7,020 nt of DNA. Origin: Anaerolineaceae bacterium. Lineage in GTDB: Bacteria; Chloroflexota; Anaerolineae; Anaerolineales; Anaerolineaceae. The position numbers were made by a program, and so were the translations under genes. The stretch lies in contig DMDF01000149.1 in NCBI GenBank assembly GCA_003446605.1, positions 1 through 7,020 of the forward strand, written 5' to 3'. The notes under the pieces were generated by a model, which was not told the DNA's origin, did no database searches, and saw nothing but the letters and a program-made list of their open reading frames with translations. Shown here piece after piece: positions 1 to 6,021 of this stretch (positions within the stretch are counted from its first letter, which is position 1; every line of letters begins with the position of its first letter).

Positions 1-712
1 CAATATACAACGCTGCGCTGGCTTGCTTGGCAAGCTGGATAGCACGAAAGACACTTTCAACCGCTCCATCCGCCGGTCTGGTGAGAGCATGCCATTCTGG
101 TGTGGTATGCCCCGCCTGCAACGCTTCGTTTACTAAAATATCGATAACATCCCCATTTTCAGCGTGTAGCATCACCAGCATCTGGCTCTTATTTGCTATA
201 CGCAATACCCGGAAGATATCACCATCCTGCAACCTCAGACGCCCATTATAAGCAGTAAATACTTTCAGACTGTTGACGCCCAATTTCCGCAGGGTGGGAA
301 TCTCCTGAGCGATCTGCTCATTGAAACTGGTGATGTTCATGTGAAAGCCAAAATCAATCGCAGCTTTTGAATCCGCTTTAGCATGCCAGTTTTCGACACA
401 CTTCGCAAGAGAGGGTTCATCCTGAGAGATGAAATCAAATACGGTTGTCGTCCCACCAAAAGCAGCCGCTTTATGCCCGGTATAATGATCATCGGATGAA
501 ACCGTATCAAACATGGGGAGGTCAAAATGGGCGTGTACATCCACCCCACCAGGAGTGATGAACTTTCCGGAAACATCCATTACTTCAGTATCTGCATCAG
601 GGCTCAAATCCTTCCCAACAGCACGAATCTTTTCTCCTTCGATCAGAATATCTCCATTGAAGACATCCGCTGCGGTGATGATCTTGCCCGATTTCAGCAA
701 AGTTTTCGTCAT
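1..712 (-). CDS. hydA: Dihydropyrimidinase / D-hydantoinase, N-terminal part (cut by left edge)
   Basis: Metal-dependent amidohydrolase that opens cyclic amide rings, for example dihydrouracil to N-carbamoyl-beta-alanine or hydantoins to N-carbamoyl amino acids; expected to be cytosolic. The frame is open from 712 to the window edge and gives 237 residues, about half of the usual 450-480. Visible motifs: a small beta domain (residues 1-50), TPGGVDVHAHFD with metal ligands H60 and H62, SLKVFTAY with the lysine expected to be carboxylated at K150 and a substrate-contact tyrosine at Y155, and MLHAEN with H183. These numbers nearly match those of known D-hydantoinases (H58, H60, K150, H183, Y155). 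The frame stops just before the expected VH motif carrying the next histidine; that histidine and the later aspartate lie outside. An ATG at 721 is also in frame, but its AAAGGA ribosome site (723-728) would sit 1 base away, against 10 bases for the ATG at 712, so 712 is preferred. It begins 15 bases after the stop of the upstream unknown gene. True substrate is not decidable from sequence. Confidence 0.93.
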   Translation of the reverse strand, partial: MTKTLLKSGKIITAADVFNGDILIEGEKIRAVGKDLSPDADTEVMDVSGKFITPGGVDVHAHFDLPMFDTVSSDDHYTGHKAAAFGGTTTVFDFISQDEPSLAKCVENWHAKADSKAAIDFGFHMNITSFNEQIAQEIPTLRKLGVNSLKVFTAYNGRLRLQDGDIFRVLRIANKSQMLVMLHAENGDVIDILVNEALQAGHTTPEWHALTRPADGAVESVFRAIQLAKQASAALYI

Positions 713-728
713 CTTTCCCATATCCTTT
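713..728 (-). promoter_or_regulatory. Ribosome binding site deciding the hydantoinase start
   Basis: AAAGGA (723-728) overlaps the stop codon of the 195-residue unknown gene (728-730). It is 10 bases from the ATG at 712 but only 1 base from the in-frame ATG at 721. The distance favours 712, which also brings the residue numbers of the catalytic lysine and histidine into line with known hydantoinases. Confidence 0.6.
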
Positions 729-1315
729 CATTCAAGATCAATTTGATCTATCCCTTGTTTACTGGCTGCATTTATTTGCAGGAAATATTCGACAAATTCT
801 TTACTTATTTTCTGTTCATCTTCATTTGCAATTTGAATATCTGCATATTTGGAACGATATTCGCGAATGATGCCCTCAAAAACCCTGCGATTTTCGTGAT
901 CAATGACCAGGTCTTGAATAGTCTCCGCATTTCTGATCAAATCTCCCCCGGTATAGAAAAACGTGATGCGCTTCCATGTTCCTGCAGAAATGGGTTTTGG
1001 AAGGCGAACGAGATCATCCAGACTGATCTTATAATACTCTTCGTTTGCCCGTGGATGATCCCACTCCTCCCGTAATAGATCAATGCGCCGACATAGTTCC
1101 ACCCCGCGAACTTTTGCTATATATTCTATTTTCCAACGATGTTCCTTCCCAAAAGAAGCTGGCTGATAAAAAGCCAAACAATCTGTGTAGATCACCTTCG
1201 GTGCATGTTTGAGCGGGATGCGATACCAACCTAGCACTCTGGCAATTTCCAGATCGCGTGGTTGGGGTATAACACATACCAGCACAAGATCATTCAGGGA
1301 AGGAACATCCATCAT
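728..1315 (-). CDS. Conserved-looking hypothetical protein, 195 aa
   Basis: Function not recognised. The protein is soluble, with no signal peptide or membrane segment. It falls into two parts. Residues 8-122 look like a compact alpha/beta domain with PRDLEIARVLGWYRIPL (19-35), DCLAFYQPASFG (45-56), RWKIEYIAKVRGVEL (60-74), HPRANEEYYKI (87-97), LPKPI (105-109) and WKRITFFYT (114-122). Residues 140-187 are charged and probably helical (VFEGIIREYRSKYAD, QKISKEFVEYF). From memory, similar WYRIP/AFYQ/HPRA-type proteins are common in Chloroflexota, annotated as hypothetical; I could not check this. The order of strands loosely suggests a PUA-like (ASCH/EVE) fold, which is inference only. Start is ATG at 1315, with a second in-frame ATG at 1312. 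Neither has a clear Shine-Dalgarno site, and the gene begins 13 bases after the stop of the PLP-enzyme gene, so translation is probably coupled. It sits directly before the hydantoinase gene. Confidence 0.8.
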   Translation of the reverse strand: MMDVPSLNDLVLVCVIPQPRDLEIARVLGWYRIPLKHAPKVIYTDCLAFYQPASFGKEHRWKIEYIAKVRGVELCRRIDLLREEWDHPRANEEYYKISLDDLVRLPKPISAGTWKRITFFYTGGDLIRNAETIQDLVIDHENRRVFEGIIREYRSKYADIQIANEDEQKISKEFVEYFLQINAASKQGIDQIDLE

Positions 1316-1328
1316 TTTACATCACTGA

Positions 1329-2792
1329 CTACAGATCAACCTTCTTATTGAACTCTGTAATAAGAGCATCAATTTCAGGGATCTGTGCCTGTAATTCGGT
1401 CCAGTAAGTAGGCTCATACCATTGGTCACAAATTTCCTGATATGTCTTCCCTTGCTGTTCGACCCAGGTGAAATATTTGAGATTATGTATTCTACGACGA
1501 TCGGCGTAAGTGAGCTCTTGCAGATAATCGGTGGCTAATCCGTGCAGATCACGTGCAAAGTTCACAGCCGCATCCGTTCTGGTGTATTCGCCAAATTCCT
1601 CGTGCATTTCCTTCAGGCGGCTCTGGTAGAGTTCCATGGAATCGGTCAGAACCGTTAATACCACATCGTTCTCTCCCAGTTCATAATACTTCGACATCTT
1701 AATCGCCATGGCAACATTGGCGATGCCAGAGAAGCCCATTAAACTGAGTTCTTCTACCGTCTCTTGAGGTACACCCTGCTCCGCCAGGTATTTATGACCT
1801 TCGGGTTCGTTGAATAAACGGGCTAAGTTCACCACCACATTATCATCAATGGCAATGATCATATCGGTATTGCGTAAGTTGTGGATCCACGGCACATGTT
1901 TATCGCCAATGCCTTCGATGCGATGTGCGCCGAATCCATTCTCAAGCAATGTCGGGCACTGGACTGCTTCACCAGCGGCAACCTTGCTGCCAGGGAATAT
2001 CTGCTTCAGATAATCACCACATCCGATGGTGCCGGCTGAACCAGTGGTCAGAGCAACACCACGGTATACATCATTCGGACCCATAACCTTTTCCAGCACT
2101 TCTTGCATGGCATGCCCGGTGATGTCATAGTGCCACAGGTAATTGCCAAATTCCTCAAACTGATTAAAAATCATGATATCTTCGCCGGAATTGCGCAGTT
2201 CCCAGCATTTGTCGAAGATCTCTTTCACATTGGATTCACTACCAGGGGTTGCGATGATCTCCCCCGCTACTGTCTTCAACCATTCAAAGCGCTCCTTGCT
2301 CATCCCTTCAGGCAAAATGGCTATGGATTCACAAGCAAGCAGGGTCGCATCATAAGCACCACCACGGCAGTAATTGCCTGTGGATGGCCAGACTGCTTTT
2401 TGGTGAATGGGATCAAATTGCCCGGTTACCAATCTGGGAACCAAACAACCAAAGGTTGCGCCCACTTTATGTGCACCGGTTGGGAACCATTTCCCTACCA
2501 GCGCAATAATGCGGGCATCCACACCGGTCAGTTCTTTTGGCAACTCAATGAAATTAACCCCGTCGAATTTCCCTCCCTTTTCCTTTGGTTCATTCTTCCA
2601 GGTAATGCGAAACAGGTTTCGCGGCTGTACATCCCACAAACCTAGCCCGGTCAGTTCTTCCTTGACCGAATCAGGGATAAGGTCAGGGTTTCGCATCTGA
2701 GCAAAGGTCGGAATGATGATGTTTCTTTCTTTCGCACGTTTTATTGCATTCTGGAGGCGGTCTTCATACACGGTTAAATCAATCTTGGTCAT
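1329..2792 (-). CDS. PLP-dependent enzyme, fold type II (tryptophan synthase beta / cysteine synthase superfamily), substrate unknown
   Basis: A 487-residue cytosolic protein with the features of fold-type II pyridoxal-phosphate enzymes. The likely Schiff-base lysine is K109 in KWFPTGAHKVGATFG (101-115). The substrate carboxylate loop is PSTGNYCRGGA (136-146), in the place of the usual STGN(H/A)G. A glycine-rich phosphate-binding loop is TTGSAGTIGCGDYL (249-262). A polar LTDSMELYQ stretch (382-390) may hold the PLP ring nitrogen. About 90 residues precede the lysine motif and about 100 follow the polar stretch, so it is longer than cysteine synthase or threonine dehydratase (about 300-420). 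No ACT, CBS or zinc domain is seen. Family members perform beta-elimination, beta-replacement or ammonia-lyase reactions on amino acids; which one applies here cannot be read. The start is firm: AAGGAG (2798-2803) lies 5 bases before the ATG. The start overlaps the stop of the glycosyltransferase gene by 4 bases (ATGA). The neighbouring hydantoinase suggests a role in breakdown of ring-derived amino acids. Confidence 0.85.
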   Translation of the reverse strand: MTKIDLTVYEDRLQNAIKRAKERNIIIPTFAQMRNPDLIPDSVKEELTGLGLWDVQPRNLFRITWKNEPKEKGGKFDGVNFIELPKELTGVDARIIALVGKWFPTGAHKVGATFGCLVPRLVTGQFDPIHQKAVWPSTGNYCRGGAYDATLLACESIAILPEGMSKERFEWLKTVAGEIIATPGSESNVKEIFDKCWELRNSGEDIMIFNQFEEFGNYLWHYDITGHAMQEVLEKVMGPNDVYRGVALTTGSAGTIGCGDYLKQIFPGSKVAAGEAVQCPTLLENGFGAHRIEGIGDKHVPWIHNLRNTDMIIAIDDNVVVNLARLFNEPEGHKYLAEQGVPQETVEELSLMGFSGIANVAMAIKMSKYYELGENDVVLTVLTDSMELYQSRLKEMHEEFGEYTRTDAAVNFARDLHGLATDYLQELTYADRRRIHNLKYFTWVEQQGKTYQEICDQWYEPTYWTELQAQIPEIDALITEFNKKVDL

Positions 2793-3757
2793 TTTTTCTC
2801 CTTGGATTTATAAGTTTTTGGGGTATTTCGTAATATATAGAGCGGTCTCCCTTTGGCTTCATCATAGATACGGCTGATATATTCGCCGATTATGCCCATG
2901 AAAGTTAATATCAACCCTCCCAGTAATAATATGATGAAAATTGTCAGCGCTTGCCCGGTTAAAAATGGCTTTTTAAGTGCAGCAAAAACGATCCAAACGA
3001 TCGCATAAACCAACCATCCAGCAAGCACTGCAAAGCCAGTATATTCTGCCAGTTGCAGAGGAAGTGTAGAAAAGCCGGTGACTGCGTTCAAAGCCAGCTT
3101 TAACATTTTCTTGAATGGATATTTGGATTTGCCAGCATAACGAGATTTCCGGTCATACGGGATTCCGATTTGGTTAAAACCCACCCAGGCAGACATCCCC
3201 CGCAAGAAACGCTCTCTTTCGCGCATCCCATTTAACACTTGCAATACTTCCCGATCCAGCAGACGGAAATCACCCGTATCCAGAGGAATATTGATATCTG
3301 TGATGCGATTGATCAGGCGATAGAAGGCAGACGCGCTGGTGCGCTTGAACCATGTTTCGCCCTCCCTCTCCCGGCGCACCGCATAAACCACCTCGTATCC
3401 TTCCTTCCATTTTTCAATCAGTTCCGGGATCACCTGTGGCGGATCCTGCAGGTCAGCATCAATAATGATGACCGCTTCCCCACGCGCGTGATCCATCCCG
3501 GCAGTAACCGCAATTTGATGCCCAAAGTTTCTGGTGAAAATAAGGGGGACAACCCGTGCATCCTGATCAGCAAGCGTGAGGATGAGATCGCGTGTACCAT
3601 CTGTAGAACCATCATCCACCAATAGTACTTCCCATGCTTCCCCCAACCCTTCCATTACATCATGTAATACCCGGTAAAATTCCTGTAAACCCTCTATTTC
3701 ATTATAAACAGGAGCGATGACGGAATAGCGGATAGTTTTTGGGGCTGTGCTGTTCAT
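2789..3757 (-). CDS. GT2 family polyprenyl-phosphate glycosyltransferase (DPM1/GtrB/ArnC-like)
   Basis: Inverting family-2 glycosyltransferase, 322 residues, expected to move a sugar from a nucleotide sugar to undecaprenyl or a similar lipid phosphate on the cytoplasmic face of the membrane. Residues 11-20 (YSVIAPVYNE) and 46-54 (LLVDDGSTD) form the nucleotide-binding part. The metal-binding DAD lies at 100-102 in DADLQDPP. NFGHQIAVTAGMDHARG (77-93) and LDTGDFRLLDREV (159-171) are typical of the GtrB/YfdH/DPM1 group. Two C-terminal membrane helices follow at about 238-262 and 268-293, then a basic tail. The frame extends upstream to 3886, but that extension runs through the threonine-synthase-like gene and shows no family motif. 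The ATG at 3757 has AAAGGA (3761-3766) only 3 bases upstream, rather close, and lies 14 bases after the previous stop. Its stop overlaps the next start by 4 bases, so it is firmly within the operon although its role has no obvious link to its neighbours. The sugar and acceptor are unknown. Confidence 0.92.
   Translation of the reverse strand: MNSTAPKTIRYSVIAPVYNEIEGLQEFYRVLHDVMEGLGEAWEVLLVDDGSTDGTRDLILTLADQDARVVPLIFTRNFGHQIAVTAGMDHARGEAVIIIDADLQDPPQVIPELIEKWKEGYEVVYAVRREREGETWFKRTSASAFYRLINRITDINIPLDTGDFRLLDREVLQVLNGMRERERFLRGMSAWVGFNQIGIPYDRKSRYAGKSKYPFKKMLKLALNAVTGFSTLPLQLAEYTGFAVLAGWLVYAIVWIVFAALKKPFLTGQALTIFIILLLGGLILTFMGIIGEYISRIYDEAKGRPLYILRNTPKTYKSKEKK
2793..2803 (-). promoter_or_regulatory. 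Strong ribosome binding site inside the glycosyltransferase 3' end
   Basis: AAGGAG (2798-2803) followed by five A residues precedes the ATG of the 487-residue PLP enzyme. It lies within the last codons of the glycosyltransferase gene, whose stop overlaps the start (ATGA). It fixes the start and suggests that this enzyme is translated well in its own right. Confidence 0.75.
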
Positions 3758-3771
3758 ATTTCCTTTCAAAC

Positions 3772-5019
3772 TTAAATATCCAGAATATTTTTCAACGCTC
3801 GCATACTGGGTTCGATCACAGGGGCAGAAGGAACCGCTTTCATGGCTGCATTGATATCTTTCAAACCACTTCCGGTTATCATACAAACCACGGGGTCTTC
3901 TGGTTTGATCAGACCAGAAACTGAAGCCTGTAAAACACCTGCATAAGCTGTTGCACCAGCCGGTTCGGCGAAAATACCTACTTTCCCGAGTGCAGCGATC
4001 GCCTGGATGATCTGGTCATCACTAACTTTAACATACGCTCCACCCGTTTGGGTAGCGGCGCGCAACGCTCTTAGCCCATCCCGCGGAAGATCCACTGAAA
4101 TGCTATCAGCAAGGGTTGTGGCATGCACAGGTTCGATCTCTTCAGTACCCGCATCATATGCATTCGCAATAGCGCTTGAACCTTCGGATTGGATCCCGAA
4201 GATACGTGGAATATAGTCGATCAAACCCAGTTCTTTAAGGTCTTTAAAGCCTTTATGGATTCCAGAGATAATATTTCCGTCACCAACAGAAACAAAAACA
4301 CTTAGTTCGCGTTTCAAGTTGCTATTGGGAAGAAGTATCTGTTCCCAGATCTCAAAGGCTGCGGTTTTTTTTCCTTCAGCGGTGAATGGATTGTAGCCTG
4401 TGTTGCGGCAGTACCAACCGAACTCCTGGGAGGCTTTTACCGAGAGATCAAAAGCCTGGTCATAATTCCCATCCACCAATATCACCTGCGCTCCAAACAC
4501 CAATAATTGGGCGATCTTAGCTTGTGGAGCGGTTTTGGGGGCGAAGATCACTGCTTTTTGCCCACAAGCAGCCGCCATACCCGCCAGAGCAGCGCCTGCA
4601 TTCCCTGTGGAAGCAGTTACAACCACATCCGCATGGATCTCACCGGCACGCGCGACAACCACCGAACTGGCGCGGTCTTTAAAAGATGCCGTCGGATTTC
4701 TGCCATCATCCTTGATCCATAATTGGTTTAATCCAGTCTCTTCATTTAATGGGACTGATTCATAGACCGGAGTCCATCCCACCGAATGTAGCGGAGTTTT
4801 TGCAAAACCCGGGTCTTCTACCGGTAAGATGGGTACATAACGCCAGATCGAAAAATCGCGCGATGTGGTCATCTGCTGTTGTAAGGGATTTTTCTTTAAT
4901 TCTGCATAATCGAGCAACACATCCATATTGCCCCCATCATGCGGGCAGGTATAAAAAATATCTTCAGGTTGGAAAATTGAGTGACAAATGGAACATTGAT
5001 ATGCATGAAATTTTTTCAT
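3772..5019 (-). CDS. thrC: Threonine synthase family PLP enzyme
   Basis: A 415-residue cytosolic PLP enzyme. Threonine synthase makes threonine from O-phosphohomoserine. Seen here: an N-terminal zinc-ribbon-like segment (C9, C12, C25), a GWTPVYES substrate-entry motif (81-88), ASFKDR with the Schiff-base lysine K114, ASTGNAGAALAG (136-147), the phosphate loop VSVGDGNIISG (243-253), FAEPAGAT (350-357) and TGSGLKD (382-388). Length fits the family. In the ribbon, the expected fourth cysteine is replaced: the segment reads CPHDGG, with H27 or D28 where CPxCGG is usual. No homoserine dehydrogenase or homoserine kinase gene is nearby; the neighbours are nucleoside-type permeases and a hydantoinase. 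The family call is firm, but true threonine synthesis is uncertain; a related lyase or deaminase role is possible. The start at 5019 gives the full family N-terminus, lies 9 bases after the permease stop, lacks a clear ribosome site and is buried in a 12-bp hairpin. Confidence 0.88.
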   Translation of the reverse strand: MKKFHAYQCSICHSIFQPEDIFYTCPHDGGNMDVLLDYAELKKNPLQQQMTTSRDFSIWRYVPILPVEDPGFAKTPLHSVGWTPVYESVPLNEETGLNQLWIKDDGRNPTASFKDRASSVVVARAGEIHADVVVTASTGNAGAALAGMAAACGQKAVIFAPKTAPQAKIAQLLVFGAQVILVDGNYDQAFDLSVKASQEFGWYCRNTGYNPFTAEGKKTAAFEIWEQILLPNSNLKRELSVFVSVGDGNIISGIHKGFKDLKELGLIDYIPRIFGIQSEGSSAIANAYDAGTEEIEPVHATTLADSISVDLPRDGLRALRAATQTGGAYVKVSDDQIIQAIAALGKVGIFAEPAGATAYAGVLQASVSGLIKPEDPVVCMITGSGLKDINAAMKAVPSAPVIEPSMRALKNILDI

Positions 5020-5025
5020 GCATAT
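4999..5025 (-). promoter_or_regulatory. Perfect 12-bp hairpin covering the start codon of the threonine-synthase-like gene
   Basis: On the transcript, ATATGCATGAAA (5025-5014) pairs perfectly with TTTCATGCATAT (5010-4999) across an AAA loop. The start codon (5019-5017) and codons 2-7 lie inside the structure. There is no good Shine-Dalgarno site in the 9 bases between the permease stop codon (5029) and the start. Ribosomes translating to the end of the permease gene could open the stem, which would couple the two genes. The same palindrome could instead be a DNA operator or an RNA-binding protein site. A second ATG at 5023 in another frame would give only a 19-codon reading (4964-5023). The repeat is seen directly; its function is inferred. 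Confidence 0.55.
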
Positions 5026-5028
5026 ATT

Positions 5029-6021
5029 CTACCCGCTCTTAAAAGGAATGCCTAGTGAGGATGGTGCTGCGCTTCGATTCCTTCTTTTATTATTGAACAA
5101 ATGACTGAAAGGAGGAGGCAAAGTGCGGCGCATCGTATCGAACCATTCGGCATTCCTGATATTGACCAGCAGCAGGGTCAGAATCATCAAAGGAAAAGGC
5201 GCTACTTGCAGTACCTGCGAGGGAATACCGGGAAGGGATGTTTGGAAGATAAGTCCAAGCCAACGCAGTAATTCGAATAAATAAGCACCCAAAGCCACCT
5301 TGACAGGATTCCACCCTCCAAAAATGGTGATCGCCAATACAATCCAGCCAATCCCATCCAATCCGGTCAACGAACCTTTCCAGCCTGGTTTCAACCCAAG
5401 TGAGTAGATTGGACCAGCCAATCCAACCAGGGCGCTTCCCATGATGATATAGATGGTCCTTACCTTGTTTACAGGAATTCCTCTACCATAGGCAGCTTCA
5501 GGACGTTCCCCTACTGAGCGCAAGATCAACCCAAATCTGGTCCGGTTCAGCCAAATCACAGCGGCTATTAAAATAATGAAACTCATATAGGTAACAACGG
5601 TATGGTTAAAAAAAACCCTGCCGATAATAGGGATCTCAGAAAGATATGGAATGGGTGCGGAGTGGATGACCGGTGCATTCACACCCATAAAATCATTACC
5701 CAGGAAATAGGATAAATCTTTGCATAAAAAAGCTAGAACCAGCCCAACCGCTACCTGGGATTGTTCAAGTGCGATCGTACAAAAAGCGAGGAGCGCTCCA
5801 ATCAAGGCGCCGATTGCCATTCCAGCCAAATAACCCACCAGAAGACTTTCACTTTTATAGGCGGCAGCGAAACCTACCATCGCGGAAATTAAAATGATCC
5901 CATTTACTGAAAGGTTTAACATACCCGATTTTTCCGTCAGGGTTTCGCCGACCGCTGCGATCACGATCGGTGCACCCGCTGCGATCACGCCTGCTAATCC
6001 GACCCAGATACTATTTTCCAT
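5029..6021 (-). CDS. ABC transporter permease, nucleoside/purine type (BPD_transp_2, NupQ-like)
   Basis: Inner-membrane channel subunit of an ABC importer, 330 residues. It begins with a hydrophobic segment followed by the family signature IVIAAVGETLTEKSGMLNLS (19-38), then multiple membrane helices (roughly 40-55, 62-85, 88-105, 140-158, 188-207, 225-250, 272-287). The cytoplasmic coupling loop is RTRFGLILRSVGERPEAAYG (160-179), facing the ATPase. LDGIGWIVLAITIFGGWNP (221-239) is typical of the second permease of BmpA/NupOPQ-like nucleoside importers; ribose- and branched-amino-acid-type permeases are more distant relatives. Beyond the last helix lies a basic, proline- and serine-rich tail (about 295-330). 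The start is supported by AAGGA (6027-6031) 5 bases before the ATG. It overlaps the end of the first permease by 11 bases, so the two should be made together as a heterodimer. The actual substrate cannot be read from the permease. Confidence 0.93.
   Translation of the reverse strand: MENSIWVGLAGVIAAGAPIVIAAVGETLTEKSGMLNLSVNGIILISAMVGFAAAYKSESLLVGYLAGMAIGALIGALLAFCTIALEQSQVAVGLVLAFLCKDLSYFLGNDFMGVNAPVIHSAPIPYLSEIPIIGRVFFNHTVVTYMSFIILIAAVIWLNRTRFGLILRSVGERPEAAYGRGIPVNKVRTIYIIMGSALVGLAGPIYSLGLKPGWKGSLTGLDGIGWIVLAITIFGGWNPVKVALGAYLFELLRWLGLIFQTSLPGIPSQVLQVAPFPLMILTLLLVNIRNAEWFDTMRRTLPPPFSHLFNNKRRNRSAAPSSLGIPFKSG

Noticed and set aside
713..721. Upstream ATG for the hydantoinase at 721
   Set aside because: In frame but only 1 base from the AAAGGA site; the ATG at 712 has better spacing and better agreement with family numbering. 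Not fully excluded.
735..749. Near-perfect 15-base palindrome (AGATCAATTTGATCT) close to the end of the unknown gene
   Set aside because: Explained by the coding run IDQIDL; arms are 7 bases with an unrealistic 1-base loop (6-base arms with a 3-base loop) and no T-run follows, so it is not a terminator.
527..1075. Plus-strand open frame of 182 codons
   Set aside because: It lies opposite the hydantoinase and unknown genes, spans their junction, has no recognisable motif or ribosome site, and has low-complexity aromatic stretches typical of an antisense frame.
2103..2645. Plus-strand open frame of 180 codons
   Set aside because: It is wholly antisense to the 487-residue PLP enzyme, whose catalytic motifs prove the minus frame is the coding one.
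3774..3790. AT-rich 6-bp inverted repeat at the end of the threonine-synthase-like gene
   Set aside because: Arms are short, all A/T and inside coding sequence; expected by chance.
3758..3886. Possible N-terminal extension of the glycosyltransferase by 43 residues
   Set aside because: The extension overlaps the end of the threonine-synthase-like gene in another frame, has no family motif, and the internal ATG at 3757 has its own ribosome site.
4964..5023. Short 19-codon reading from an ATG at 5023 overlapping the threonine-synthase-like start
   Set aside because: No ribosome site and no conserved content visible; more likely an incidental product of the palindrome.
5952..5989. 14-base direct repeat (CCGCTGCGATCACG at 5952-5965 and 5976-5989) in the second permease
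   Set aside because: It encodes two similar hydrophobic Val-Ile-Ala-Ala runs in the first membrane helix; most simply explained by codon and residue repetition.
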